A DNA stretch of 36,370 bases from Salpingoeca rosetta (taxonomy: Eukaryota; Opisthokonta; Choanoflagellata; Craspedida; Salpingoecidae): positions 1,280,474-1,316,843 of the forward strand of contig NW_004457740.1 of NCBI RefSeq assembly GCF_000188695.1. The letters are read 5' to 3'. Positions within the stretch are counted from its first letter, which is position 1, and each line of letters starts with the position of its first letter. The translations under genes were made by a program, and so were the position numbers. The notes beneath the pieces are model-generated. The model made no database searches. It was not told the DNA's origin and worked only from the letters and a program-made list of their open reading frames with translations. Positions 1-12,720 of the stretch are shown here, one piece after another.

Positions 1-134
1 CTGTGTGTGTGTATGTGTGTATATGTATGTATGTGTGTATGTGTGTGTGTGTATGTGTGTCTGTGTGTATGTATGTGTCTGTGTGTATGTATGTCTCTCA
101 TTCTCTGTCTGTGAGTGCCTTCATTTCTGTCTCC

Positions 135-193
<59 letters not shown>

Positions 194-196
194 CAG
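1..196 (+). repeat. TG/TATG-rich and (CA)n tracts in the last BET1-like intron
   Basis: Positions 1-118 are TG-rich with TATG and TCTG variants. Positions 139-192 are about 27 pure CA units. The CA tract ends in caacag, which is the 3' splice site of the exon starting at 197. This is intron sequence of the gene entering the window from the left. Confidence 0.85.
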
Positions 197-346
197 TCGG
201 GATCGTTTGAGGATACAGCGTCGCTGTTGGGCATCTCCATGAGAAAAGTGAAGGCGCTCACCAACTCCAGCAGTGGCCGAATCATGTGTTACATCGTCGG
301 GTTCGCCGTTGCTGTCTTCTTTGTCATCTACGTGCTGATCAAATGA
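197..346 (+). CDS. BET1: BET1-like Golgi SNARE, last exon (5' part lies outside window)
   Basis: The gene is partial: only the last 49 codons and the stop are here. The exon opens in phase 0 after the acceptor caacag at 191-196 and ends at TGA 344-346. The peptide begins SGSFEDTASLLG, then MRKVKAL, then a hydrophobic anchor containing GFAVAVFFVIYVLIK right at the C terminus. This is the layout of BET1, an ER-Golgi Qc-SNARE. Its SNARE helix ends in a short Lys/Arg linker (human MGKLKIL) followed by a cytosol-inserted tail anchor ending in FFIIYWIIK-type sequence. Such proteins fuse COPII vesicles with the cis-Golgi. The SNARE core itself is not in the window. BET1L/SFT1 is the main alternative, but the FFVIY..IK ending fits BET1 better. 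The gene converges on DDB1, whose stop lies 430 bp away. Confidence 0.85.
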   Translation, partial: SGSFEDTASLLGISMRKVKALTNSSSGRIMCYIVGFAVAVFFVIYVLIK

Positions 347-776
347 TGATAACGCACCACCGTTGAGGGCCTCGCAGTGCAGTCGTTCGTCGGTGTGTTC
401 CTACCCTGGTCGTGCTTCCCATATGCATCGCGGATCTGGTTTCGCTTTGAACGTGAGGGCTGTTTGTTTGTTGGTTCGTGCGTGCTAAGCACTGCACATG
501 GCCATTTTGCTCTCACAGACGTTAAGTTCACACCACGTGTGGCACTTCTCCGATGATCAGGACCCGCTTTGCTTTGCACCCTCACGTGTGTACCTTTGCT
601 TCTCCCCAGCTCCCATTCCTTGAACTGGTCACCGAGAGCGGTGTGTAAAGTTAAATGACATATCAACCAATAAGCAAGCAAGCAAGCAAGCAAGGCGTCA
701 GGCATGTAGGGTGTGGTGGCGATATGACATGGCAACAGCAGCATGTGCTTCGTGCCAGCAGCACGCGCCTGCCTAT
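347..776. other. Convergent 3' intergenic region between BET1-like and DDB1
   Basis: 430 bp between two facing stop codons, holding both 3' UTRs. A short AAGC repeat lies at about 669-693. I see no convincing exon and no canonical AATAAA on either strand. The minus-strand open frame across it has no family resemblance and is ignored. Confidence 0.7.
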
Positions 777-1381
777 TCAATGCAATCGCGCCATTGCTTC
801 AAGCGCCGCCTTGGCCACTTCAGCGGTCACCACGTACGGGCGGCCGTCTTCGCCCATGAGGGACATGCCGGCCACCAGCTGCAGCGCAGTCGCGTGTCAT
901 TGGCGTGTGACGTGGTGACGTGAGCACGAGACGGAGTAGTGGCCTGACACATCTGGCACAACAAAACCACACAAGAGCGGCTCCACACACACAATCACAC
1001 TCTGACACAAGCAGACAGACAGACAGACACACAAGACACACAAGACGCACCTCCTTCTGCTCTTCTTCTGGCAGCTGCAAGAACGTCTCAACCAGGTCGC
1101 CATCAACAAGGCGTGGGTTCACTGAAATCAATGCACACACGCAGGCACGCACATGCAACGCCACGGTGTGTAAGTACTGGTCAGCCTTGCACACGATACA
1201 CGTGCATACAGGCACACCAAAGAGAGCGTGTAGGCAGTGTACATTGTCACTTCATCCTTGCATGCTCCCAAGCCCAACCTTGTTGCGCCATGCGCTGCTC
1301 GTCCCGCGCTGTCCGGAATTCCCTGTGGTCCAGCCCACCAAGACCCCCGATTTTCTCTTCCATCCTGCACTCCAGCTGGGG

Positions 1382-1457
<76 letters not shown>

Positions 1458-1563
1458 TTGGCAATCGTCAGCACATACACCATTGTTCGAACACACGGAG
1501 GTGTTGCCGTTTCGGACCCACCATCATCGTTACGTGCGTGTGTGAGTGCGCGCGCGAATATGG

Positions 1564-1653
<90 letters not shown>

Positions 1654-3051
1654 ATGCCAAGACAAACAAGCGTACCGCTGTCAGGAGTTCCGTCTGTGGC
1701 GGTGTGAGCGGCAGCAAGCACGCCAAGCCACCACCCATTGTGCCAAACTGAATGAAACCAGGCATGTAAGACCAAAATTAGACAATCGTGGCCGGCAACA
1801 CACACTCTCTCACACACACACATATGCGAATGCACATATGCAGACACCATGCGTGCATCCAGACGGTAACCATGCGTGCATGTGCGTGTGTGCCTTTTCA
1901 ATCTGTATACGTGTGCAATCCATGACTATGAGGCGAACGTACAACAAAGAAGGTGTTGCGTAGCGGCATGCTACTGTCGACGGCAGCCGCAGAGCCCAGC
2001 GCCGCACGCACGAACGAGGTCACCGTCTCCCCAAGGTAGATCTCAAACTTGGCGTTGAGCGTCTGCATGGTCGAGCCGGGCTCAAACTCGCGCTGGGGGG
2101 GGGGGGGGTGCAGAACACACACACACACACACATACACACAGATACACATACACACAGCCACACACACACACAGACACAGACACACATACACAGAGAGCA
2201 ACAATGAGAAGTTGCAATGAGCTGCGATAAAGGCACGTAAAGGTGCACACACACACGGACAGACAGGCACATGTTCACACAGACACACATATTCACACAC
2301 TCTCCCCTCTGTAAAGAGGCTCGTGGCAAGGGGGACACTGGGTGACAAAGCACCGCCTACCTGGCACACGGAGAGGGAGTGGGCATGCGACGCGACAAGG
2401 AAGACTGTTTCGTTGACAAGCGCGCACGACGACACCCAATTGGCTGTTTGACTTCCAGCCACCTGTACGCAGCAGTGCGCAACACGTTGCACCAACAGGT
2501 ATCAGCTCACCCAACAACATACGCACACACACGCACACTCATACACATTTACGCAGACACCCACAGACATGCACCCACATTTACGCAGACACGCACAGGC
2601 AGGCACACACACACACGCACACACACACACGCACACACACACACGCACACATACACACACACACACACAAGCTTGAAGCGTACGAGTTGCAGTTTGTCCT
2701 GCGCCTTCTGCATGACAAAGACGGCGTTGAGCATATCGCCAACAAGCACAATGTCGTCGCTGCATCCACCGCACACACACACACACACACACACACAAAC
2801 ATGTGCACGTGTGAGGCATGGGTTGTCATGCAAGGGCAAGAGGTCCCAATGACGACGGTGCACTGGTGGTCAACAGGAATTGCAAGTCACCAGCTGTCGA
2901 GGGAGACGACGGCGCCAAAGTTCTGGTTGCCACTCACTGCTTGGACGAAACAGCAGCGACGCAGCAGATATGATGCACACGCAACCCAACAATACAAATA
3001 CACGTGTGAGCATGTGCGCAAGTGTGTGTGCAAGTGTATGTGCGCGCGAGT

Positions 3052-3083
<32 letters not shown>

Positions 3084-6000
3084 CCAAATGAATGCACTAA
3101 GCATGTGGCATGCCACACCAGCACATGCAACACGCACGCGCGGCTGCAAACAAGCACACGGCAATCGAGGCTCATGTCGTCGTCACCTGCTCGGAGCTTC
3201 TTGGCAGCGTCCTGTCCAGTCGCATCGTATTTGAAGTGAACAACCTGGTTGTTGATCCCCGCAACCAGATCATCTGTGTCCTTCCCACACATCTTTGTCA
3301 AGCAGTACACGCTCCCCTGCAAATGCACGCACGCACACACACACACACACATACGCACGACAACGTGAGCTGGAGGCGGCAAGCACGAGCAAAGCCGCAC
3401 ACCGACAGACAGACAGACATACAGACACAGACACAGACACAGACACACACCGCTGCTTCGCATTCGTGGACGATTGCGATTTCCTTCTTGTTTTCGAGTT
3501 TGGAGATGAGGATCCGGCCGCGTGACGGCTGTGTTTCCGTCGGGTCCACAAACGCCGTTCCTGGACACGACGACAACAGTAACGCCGTTGCGGTGATGAG
3601 TGGTGTGGCAGTGATGTGAAGACATGCACAGAGGACAATCAGAAACACGCACACACACACACACACCGATGATGAAGTATTCTGTGTTGTCGTCCTTGAA
3701 TTTGTGCTGGATGACGCAGTTGACGGCCTCCGGAGCCGGCAGCTCGTGCGATGCAACCATCTCCAGCGTCGTCCCGTCAAACACGCGGATGGCACTCGCA
3801 ATCCCTCCATCCTCTTCAAAACACACACACACACACATACACATGCGAACAACATACAGGGCCAGCACGCAAGGCAAGGTCAGCAATCGAGCAATTTAGG
3901 CGACAGCAACAACAAATCAACGCTGTCAGCAGCATGACAGGACGACCGAGAAGCGCGTTTAAAGCGACGCACCTTGATCGACGTGGCCTACCACCACGAC
4001 ATACGAGGGGTTGGCCGAGATGGTCGTCAGGGACACGGGCGAGAAGCCAAGCGCAACCTGCGAGGCGAAGGGCCAGTGGAACCAGCAGTTGTGTGGTCAA
4101 CGCACGTGCTGTGTGTATCTTGTACATACGTGCAAACGCGCGAACGTGTCGGTTTATGCAGGTATGTGTGTGTGTATGCTTTTGCTTGTGCACGCACACG
4201 TGTGTGGAGGGTGTGTCTGGGGTGGCCAGCCGAGGCGAACGGTACCTTGTTGATGTGGAGGTTGTTCATGCGCCCAATCTGGCCAATGCCGAGGCTGGCT
4301 GGGGTGGAGAAGACGAGGCTGTCAGGGTAGGCGGGCGTGCTCAGGGGCGCAACGCACGTCAAGTTCGCCTCGTTCAAGGTGGAAAACGTCACTCGCTGCA
4401 CAGGACACGGTAATGCACAGCATCAGGTGAGGGGCACTAGCTGTAGCACGTGTTTCAAGTGCACAGACACAAGTATGCAACTTGCGTGTGTATGTTGCTT
4501 GTATGCATGTGTGTATGTTGTATATGTGCCTATGTGCGCATTTGTCTACGCACACACATACACACAGACACACACAGACACACACACAGACACATACACA
4601 CGGACACACGGACACACACAGACACACAGACACACAGACACACACTTACGCCTGAGTCCGCGTAGAAGAGGAGGGACGTGTTTGAGAGGGCGACGACGGC
4701 AGGGCCAGAGGCAAACTTGCACGAGACAAGCGACACGGGCTGCTTGCCTGCATGCACGTGTCGCTGGTTGGTCATATGCCCTGTTTGGATGGAAACACAC
4801 CGGCACATCATGTCAAGTCGGCAAGCAGTCGCAATGGCAGCAGGTAGGGCATGGTGCAGCAAGCATTCTCGTTCACCCAAGTGCACGCACGGGTGCACAG
4901 AGAAAGAGAATGCGCATGTGTGTGTATGTGTGTGCGTATCTGTTCCCTTCTTGCACATGCAAAACCCAAAGCAATGCTAGCGGCCAACTTACAACTGCCT
5001 TCGGCAAAGATGTAGCGGACCACGGATCCGTCTCCCATCCCGAAGAACGCGACGTTCTGATCGCCAAGCCGCGTGATTGCGCACGACGTTGCAATAACAC
5101 CGGCTTTGAACGGTGCTGAGGAGGCAACGCGCATCGAGGGAAGGTGGTACACCTTCGCTTCAACGTTCCACGTGCCCGCAACCATCACACTCGTGCCGTC
5201 ATCGTTCACGGGAAGAATGTCTAGACGCATGCAGGCAGGCATGTGCAAACAGGCACAGGGTGCATGTGAGCTGCTAGCGTTGAGGCACGCTTTCATGACC
5301 AGCACACACACACACAGACACACACAGACACACACACGCACACACACACATACAGACACGCACACACACACAGACGCGTGGAACACACGGCCCACAACAA
5401 CACCGCATGGCTGACCAAGACACGAGAGCTCGTGCTCCAGCGTTGTGTCCTTTGTTTGCGTGAGTTTTCCCTTTGCAATCTCAAAGATGAGCAGCTGTCG
5501 TCCACTCGACACCACAAGCTGCTTCTCACTGCACGCGCATGCACCGATGGCCTGTTGTGGACAGTGGTGACATCGCGGGCGGTGCATGGGGCACGTGGTT
5601 ACAGGAACGTTGTTAGAGTGGCCTTCAGGGGTTAACGAGGGCAGATGTGACAGGGTGTAGGCACTCAACAAGTGCGCCGTGTTCAATCAACTCAAATGAG
5701 TACGGCAACATGAATAACAAAGCACCTCTTCACCACCATCATCCCGCTCCCTCCCTCCTCGCTGCTGTGTGTTGCGTTCACCATGCACGCACCTGTCCCT
5801 CTGCTGCTTTCCATTCCGCAACGCGAGCGAGTGTTTCGGCGCACACCAGCACGACCTCATCCTCCGTCACAAACAGCCACTGATCGGTACCGTTATCGTA
5901 TACACGCACGTGTAGGGGTCGTAGTGATGGCGAAGATGATGATGATGATGATGCGGATGGTGATGATGTGAGTGTGTTGGGTGCATGTATGGGTGTCCAA

Positions 6001-8529
6001 AATGGGGTAATTCGTGGCAGTAACGTGCAGTGACTTGCAAAACAAGGACGTCGCGGAAACGGTTAGCTGCTGGGTGCGGACCTGATTCTCTGCAACGTTG
6101 GAGCAGAGTAGTGCAGGGTCGGACGGTGCCGACGGAACCTCAAACCCACACAGCTGTCGCATGTTCGTGTGCGTGCATGTGCGTGTGTGTGCGAGCGTGT
6201 GCGTATGTGAGTTCAAGCAAAAGGAGGGCAACACAACGTAAACATGCGTGACTGCAACGAGGTGTCACCAACTTACATCATCCATGCGCACACTGCACCA
6301 GCAACAACCGGCTTACATGCCGACAACGGGCAACACAGACAAACAGACAAACAGGCAAACAGACAGATAAGCAAGCACACACGCACACACACACACACAC
6401 ATGCGCAGTTGTGCGCACCTCTTCGCCCTCGAATTGGAGAAAAGCGAGGCCGCCGGCAAAGGAGAGGGCAAGAAAACTCTCTTCTGTTGCTGCTTCTGCT
6501 TCTCCGCTGGGTTTGGTGAGCACCCACACACGCTGCAATCACAACAGTCACACGCACATACACATGTCAGGCAACAGGGCCAACAACACACACACACACA
6601 CAGACAACGAGTCGTAGACAAACCAAAGAAACGTGACACACCACACAAGCGGCAGTGGACGGGAGGAGGCGGCGTCACACACACACTCATACATGTGATT
6701 CCATGTGCATGCACGTGTACGCGTGTGCGTGTGCATGTACACGTGTAAGCATGTGTGTTGTGTACAGCCGTCCTAGATGGGGCATGAAGGTGAGGGAGGA
6801 GGAAGGGGGTTTACCTGCAGGTCGTCGAGCTGCACGGTTGCCGAGCTCGTGATGTTGACACCGCGCTGGATCACACGCAGGGAGCCGTCCTTGCCCGCCC
6901 CAGATGCCGTTACAAGCCGCGTCTCGCCAAACGACGCTTGCGGCAGCGAGCACATGTCAAGCACGCTCCCAATGTTCTCGTGTGTCTGCAGCCACGCCAG
7001 CGCACAGGTAGACGCACATATGTGCAATATGTGCAGGCATGCATACATACACACAGACGTACGCAGACACACGATATAGACAGCCGCAGGACATTGGTCA
7101 GCACGTGAATTGGGACTGCACACATGTGAGCCAAGTGGGCAGGTGGGCAGATGTCAACGGGTGGAGGACGGGGAGAATGGAAGAGAGTACAGGGCAGCAC
7201 AGGCAAGCATACGCACATCAAGGACGATGATTTTGTTCTGGTTGTCGTCGTCGGTCTCCAGCTTGACCACCTAAAGTGAAACAGCACATGCACGGGGAGC
7301 ATCAGCGGTGTAACAGCATAGCCTGCAGACAAATCCAACACTGCAGACCACCCTCCTCATGGAGCCCTCCCTCCCCCCTCTTTCTCACCCTCAGCCAGCC
7401 AGCCGGACAACAAAAGAGTCGACCAAGCAAGCAAGCAAGCAAGCCCATTTGGCAATCACCTGGCTGTCGCCGACAACGCTGCCGACAAAGACGACGCTGT
7501 TGTCGAGGTACGCGAGCGTGGACGGCGCAACTGTTTCGCCAAACGGCTCGTACACAATCTGCTGCACCTGGTCCTCCTCCCGCTCCAGCACCAGCAGCGC
7601 GAGTCCGCCCCGGAGACTGTCGCCTGCACCGCCGGCAGACACCGCATTGCCACGTGCCAAGCGGGGTAGGGGGTTTGTGAGGGTAACCATGTGCAAGGGC
7701 GTGTGTGAGTGTGTGTGCGATGCGCGTGTGTATTTGCATTGTGAAGTGTGTCGGATGATGGTTGAATTTGATCAATTGTGAGTATGTGTGTGTGCACTTT
7801 GCATGCGTCGGCAACAATTCCCCTGCCAGCCAATGCCGAAAAGCCGATCCCAGCCCCTCACCAATGAGAAAGCGTGCGCCCGAGTCGTCGACGTCGGCCA
7901 CGGCCTGCACCATCATCTCGGGGATGCTCGCCGCCTTGTATCCGTTTGCATCCGCATACACAACCGCGTCCGCCCCAAACACCAGGCACCCCTCGCTCGT
8001 GTTGGGCACTGCGGCGGCGGCAGCAGGCACGGCAAGTGGCGAAGGCGTGCATTGTGTATGTGTGTGCACGTATGTGTGTGTGTGCATGTGTGAGTGTGCA
8101 CGTATGTGTGTGTGTGCATGTGTGAGTGTGTGTGCATGCAAGTGAGAGAGAGAGAGTGTGTGTGTGTGCGTGTGAGCGCAGAATGTTGCAGGGCATTGCA
8201 AGCATCAGCGCGTGGAACCAAGACCGTGTGAAAATGTGATCTCATGCGTGTACCTGGGTGAAGAAAGTGGGCCGAATCTGGCACGGCGCCTTCGAGTCGC
8301 GTCTTCCACACAGATGACACCTCCACCAGCTCATTGCGGGACTGCACACGCATGCACACACACATGAGCACATGAGCGCACACATGCACATGTGCGTACA
8401 ACCGTGGCAACGTGAGGCGTTGTCACAGCCAGAGAGGCGAAGACACTGCACTTAAAAGGCTCACATAGAGCATGCATGCAGCCATGCATGTCACACACCC
8501 ACACACAAACACAAACACACGAACACACA

Positions 8530-8595
<66 letters not shown>

Positions 8596-10042
8596 AACAA
8601 GCACGCGCAATTCTGCGGGCACGTACGGTGACGCGCATGAGCTTGACGAAGCGCTGGTCAGCGCGCTGGCAGAGGACGGCGAGTGTTGGCTCTGCGCAGC
8701 CGTGCAGCATGGCCATGGACAGCACCTGGTCTGCATCCAGCCGCGCCTCGCTCGCCTCCTCCTCAAACTTGCACCCGTGGATGCGCAGAATCTGGCAGGG
8801 TGTGTGGGGCAAAGTAAGGACGGGCACCGCGCGGGCGATTAAGCAAGGGGGAGGCACGAGTAGGGCGGGGACTTCGAGAACAGGAGTAGCTACACATACA
8901 CACGCTCGCGCACACACGGACAAACATATGCACACATGCATGTGCGCACACCTTGACGAGGCCAGGGTACATTGCCATGACAATGACGCGGCAGTCTGGG
9001 TCGACAGCAACGAGCGGGCCGGTCTCCATGGGAAACGAGCTTGGGTTCTGCAGCCCAATACATCGTCGTTATGGAGCGGTTGTTGATGAGCACACCCCAT
9101 GTGGACATGTCGGCAACAGAAGTGCGACCGCGCGTGCGCGTACGAACAAGAACACACACGCACATGTCACACACGTCCGACGCACGTGTGCAACAATGAC
9201 GCAAACCCAAAATCAAATGGCATGTAGCATGGGCGTACAAGGAGGTTGCCGTTGGTGTGTGTTTCTAGTTTCTTTGTGTGCTCGTTGAAGGTGAGCACAA
9301 AAAATCGCATGTCATCTGTCATGACCAAGAGCGAGTCAAGGCCTTTCATCTGTCACAGCATCAGCAGCGGGAGTGGAGGATGGACATGGTCGTGAGCTAT
9401 TTATCTCGTGTGCGCGCAGGCAAGAGCTCGGTGACACATACAATCGACAGGCACAGCACAAACACACAGACAGACAGACACACAGACAGACAGACAGACG
9501 GACAGACACACACACAGACACACAGACACACAGACAGACACACACACACAGGCACACACACACACACACACACACACACTCGGCTCAAGACAAACCTGAG
9601 GGAATGTCATCTTGCGAATGCATGCCACTTTGCCGTACACGGGGTAGTCGTGAATAGGTTCCAGCCCTTGCTCACCCATCTGTGCTCCAGCGCAAGGTCA
9701 ACAACAACAACAACAACAACAGAAAAAAAAAAACAACCCCCCCCCCACCCCAACGTGTGAGAGCCACACAGATATTGTGGGAAGGAGCAAAGCAAAAAGG
9801 GGAGCCGAGGATGTACCAGGGTCCAAGCATTCAGGGCAATCGTCACTGCCACCATCCAGCACTTGTCGCTCCTTGATCATTCATGCACATCATGGTTCGC
9901 TGAGCCACCTCACCTTGAACACTTGCAGATGGGTTGACTTGGCCAACACCAAGCATGGCGAGTCTGCCTCAAACAGGTTGACGGTGAGCGCCTCTGTCAC
10001 AGCCGTGGGCTTGACGGCATACGTCAGGTAATACGCCGCCAT
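777..10042 (-). CDS. DDB1: DDB1, DNA damage-binding protein 1 (complete, 29 exons)
   Basis: Adaptor subunit of CUL4 ubiquitin ligases and partner of DDB2 in UV-damage recognition; nuclear. Exons, 5' to 3': 10042-9914, 9679-9596, 9349-9239, 9047-8952, 8791-8627, 8341-8254, 8008-7862, 7623-7460, 7270-7217, 6985-6815, 6532-6419, 6153-6082, 5879-5793, 5551-5416, 5220-4966, 4747-4650, 4395-4246, 4057-3973, 3813-3667, 3560-3451, 3316-3160, 2936-2891, 2759-2669, 2462-2361, 2092-1943, 1747-1676, 1375-1279, 1121-1051, 878-777. All phases agree and the sum is 3351 nt, 1116 aa (human 1140). Collinear landmarks with human DDB1: [15 protein letters not shown] at the start, [36 protein letters not shown], and [14 protein letters not shown] near the end. 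Three beta-propellers plus the C-terminal helical domain are therefore intact. Start ATG context is strong (A at -3, G at +4). The intron after exon 15 has a competing canonical donor (see findings). Diverges from the membrane-protein gene at 10417. Confidence 0.96.
1376..1675 (-). repeat. DDB1 intron 26 with (CA)n and (CT)n microsatellites
   Basis: A 300-bp intron almost filled by about 36 CA units (1383-1454) and about 39 CT units (1572-1649). On the coding strand these read as TG next to the acceptor and GA in the middle. Long Arg-Glu, Cys-Val and Thr-His open frames arise here purely from the repeats. Confidence 0.9.
8533..8588 (-). repeat. (CA)n microsatellite in DDB1 intron 5
   Basis: About 28 uninterrupted CA units. 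On the DDB1 coding strand this is TG repeat lying between the donor at 8626 and the acceptor before 8341. Confidence 0.9.
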
Positions 10043-10311
10043 GCTTCAACGACGCCAACAACCACAGTGCCCTTTTGTGTTCCTTCGTGTGCTACGTGTG
10101 TTTCTCAGCAAGTGTGTGTGCTGTGCGCGCGAAAGGCTCAGCAGCTTTGCTTTCTTGTTGCCTTATCTGCTTCGCAGTGGTGGTTGTGGACGAATGCGTG
10201 AAGATATGGCCACATTTCCGCGTCGCCTGAGCTGGATTTGGCGCAGCAGCAAAGAGAAAAGAAGGGTGTGGTGTGGTGGACGGTGCTGAGCCCAGGATCC
10301 AAGCAACCAAC

Positions 10312-10347
<36 letters not shown>

Positions 10348-10416
10348 AAAGCAAGCAAGCAAGCAAGAAGCAAGCAAGCAAGCAAGCGCAAACAAGCGCA
10401 AGCCAGAAGGACGTGA
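10043..10416. promoter_or_regulatory. Divergent intergenic region DDB1 / membrane protein, with (CAAG)n tract
   Basis: 374 bp between two start codons pointing away from each other, so both promoters and both 5' UTRs must fit here. Its right part, 10312-10387, is a (CAAG)n tetranucleotide tract with a few GAAA/GAAG interruptions, ending 30 bp before the plus-strand ATG. I see no clear TATA box. That this acts as a bidirectional promoter is inferred from gene arrangement only. Confidence 0.6.
10312..10387. repeat. (CAAG)n tetranucleotide tract
   Basis: About 19 tetramer units with three imperfect ones. The tract probably lies in the 5' UTR or core promoter of the gene starting at 10417. Shorter runs of the same motif recur at about 669-693, 7427-7443 and 34622-34635. 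Confidence 0.9.
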
Positions 10417-11516
10417 ATGATGTTGTTGAGATTGCTAGTGGCCGTGGCAGCGGCGGCGGCAGCGGTGGCCGTGCTGCTGCCTGCGACCACACGCGCTGAG
10501 CCTGCCTTTGAGATTGACGTTATCGACCCACATCTGGACACCATGCCTCCTGGTGGCTACGAGGTGCGTTGGGTGGTGTTGGGGTGTTGGGTGGTGTCGG
10601 GTTGCTCGAGGATGAGGAGGCAAGAGACTCTCTCCAGTCATGCCATGATGGCACTTGTCTTGCAACACACATGCGCAGAGATAGACAGACAGACAGACAG
10701 ACACACACAGACACACAGACACATGCACACACAAAACCACACAGATACACACATACACACACAGAAACACACAAAAACACACATGCGCACACATGCGCGC
10801 GCACACACACACATACACACATACACACACAACGTTCGTCTGCTTAGTGGAGCCGCATGTTGTGTGACCTTGTGCTCATGACATTCATGTTCCCGACACC
10901 TTTCTTCGCTACCAGATGTACGCCAATGGGTTTGTGTACGCACAGTCCTGCACTGGCGGTCTCATTGCGTTTCAAATCGTCAACAAGGCTGCGTACGATG
11001 AGTGCGACGCCTCCCTGGATCCAAACGCCGGCGAAGCCAAGTACTGCGGAACAGAGAAGCTCTACATCCCAGTTCCACAAGCACAGGCGCCGGACCGGCA
11101 CCCTTGGAAAGACATTGCATTGACGGTACGTGAGGACAATGTTGCGTGACTGCGTTGCTTGGCGTGGGCGGCCTCGATGCGTGGTTGAGCTCAACCAACC
11201 CGTGCTTATTCCTGAACCCCCCCCTCCTTGTCTGTATGATTTGGTTTGTGGTGCCAGGGCTTTTCCGTGAATGACACCATCTACTTCATCTCCGACAAGA
11301 AGAGCGAATGCAACAGTGGCCGCAAGTTTCTTGTCCACGTGCGCCAGGACCCGGCGTGCTTTGCCACGTGCTGTGCAAACACCGGCGAGCACTGCTTCTT
11401 TCGCTTCAACCATGAAGGCGAGCTCAACTGTGAGCTAGTGCGCGACGAGTACCCGGTAAGCACTGATGGCGTGTGCGTGCGTGCGTCTGTGTGTGTATTT
11501 GCTTGTGTGTATGTGC

Positions 11517-11555
<39 letters not shown>

Positions 11556-12640
11556 GCGCACATGCGCACATGCGCACATGCACATGCGCACGTGTGAACC
11601 GTTGAACGACACATAACATCGCCTTTGTCTATGCTTTGTTTCGTTCACACAGGGTGGTGGCAACATGTGTGATGACGGCAATCCAGAAACCGAGGGAGAC
11701 ACATGCACAGATCGGGGCGTCTGCCTTGGCCAACGTGGGTTCATGCTCTCACACACGTGCAAATACACACAATACGCACAACATGCACACGCGCATACAC
11801 TGTCACATTGCACGCGCTGTATGCGCATGCGCATGTTGCCTTCTTCGCCTCCCCGTGTGTCACGCTTTGCAGCTCTTTGTTCGTTCACATCTTAATACCT
11901 GCTCACGTGTGCGTGTGTGTGTGTTTGTATGTGCGTGTATGTGTGTGTGTGTGTGTGTGGTTGTTTGTTCTGACAACAACAGGTGTGTTGCACAGCTACT
12001 TTCTGAAGAGCATGCTGGCGCCTCATGTAAGTGCCGCTGCACGTGTGCCCCGTGTATACATGTGAACGTGCAGGTGGATGTGCAGGTGGATGTGTAAGTG
12101 GATGTGTGGACATTTGGGATCTGTTTCCGTGCGTGTTTGTGTCCCTGATGCTGTTGTGCCGTCCTCACCACCATATTCGTCGGCCACTGCTTTGCTCCCG
12201 TGTACTTGTGCAGATGTCTGCAGGCGATTTCACCACAGACGGGCGCGCAGGTAAACAAACAATCACACACGCACGCACGCACACACACACACGTACACAC
12301 TGTGCGCATGTGTTGTTCCCTCTGTTGGTTCCTCGCTCTGGGTGCAGGCTTCGCATGCATGTGCACGCGTACGGTGGGGCCTGTTGTCATGCACTCACTT
12401 GTGCCCCTTGTGTCGCTGGGTGATATGCTTGCAGCCGTCATTGCTGCGCTGAAGACTGCTCTCCAAACGACTGCTGATATCGACATCACAGACGTGCGTG
12501 ACACATGCATTGCGCACATGTGCCCGTCCCTCATGCACACAGCACGTCACCCCTTGCACGCCAACCCCACACTGACTCACTTCCACTCTCTCGCACACTG
12601 ACTTGCACACTGACTTGCACACTGACTTCCATTCCACACA

Positions 12641-12720
<80 letters not shown>

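Noticed and set aside
2870..3886. 338-aa minus-strand open frame read as one protein
   Set aside because: It strings together true DDB1 exons and their introns; DDB1 alignment shows the intron parts are not coding.
4966..4995. GTAAGT near 4989 as the main donor of DDB1 exon 15
   Set aside because: It would drop the conserved strand ending IALG; the weaker site at 4965 preserves the match, so the strong-looking site was kept only as a finding.
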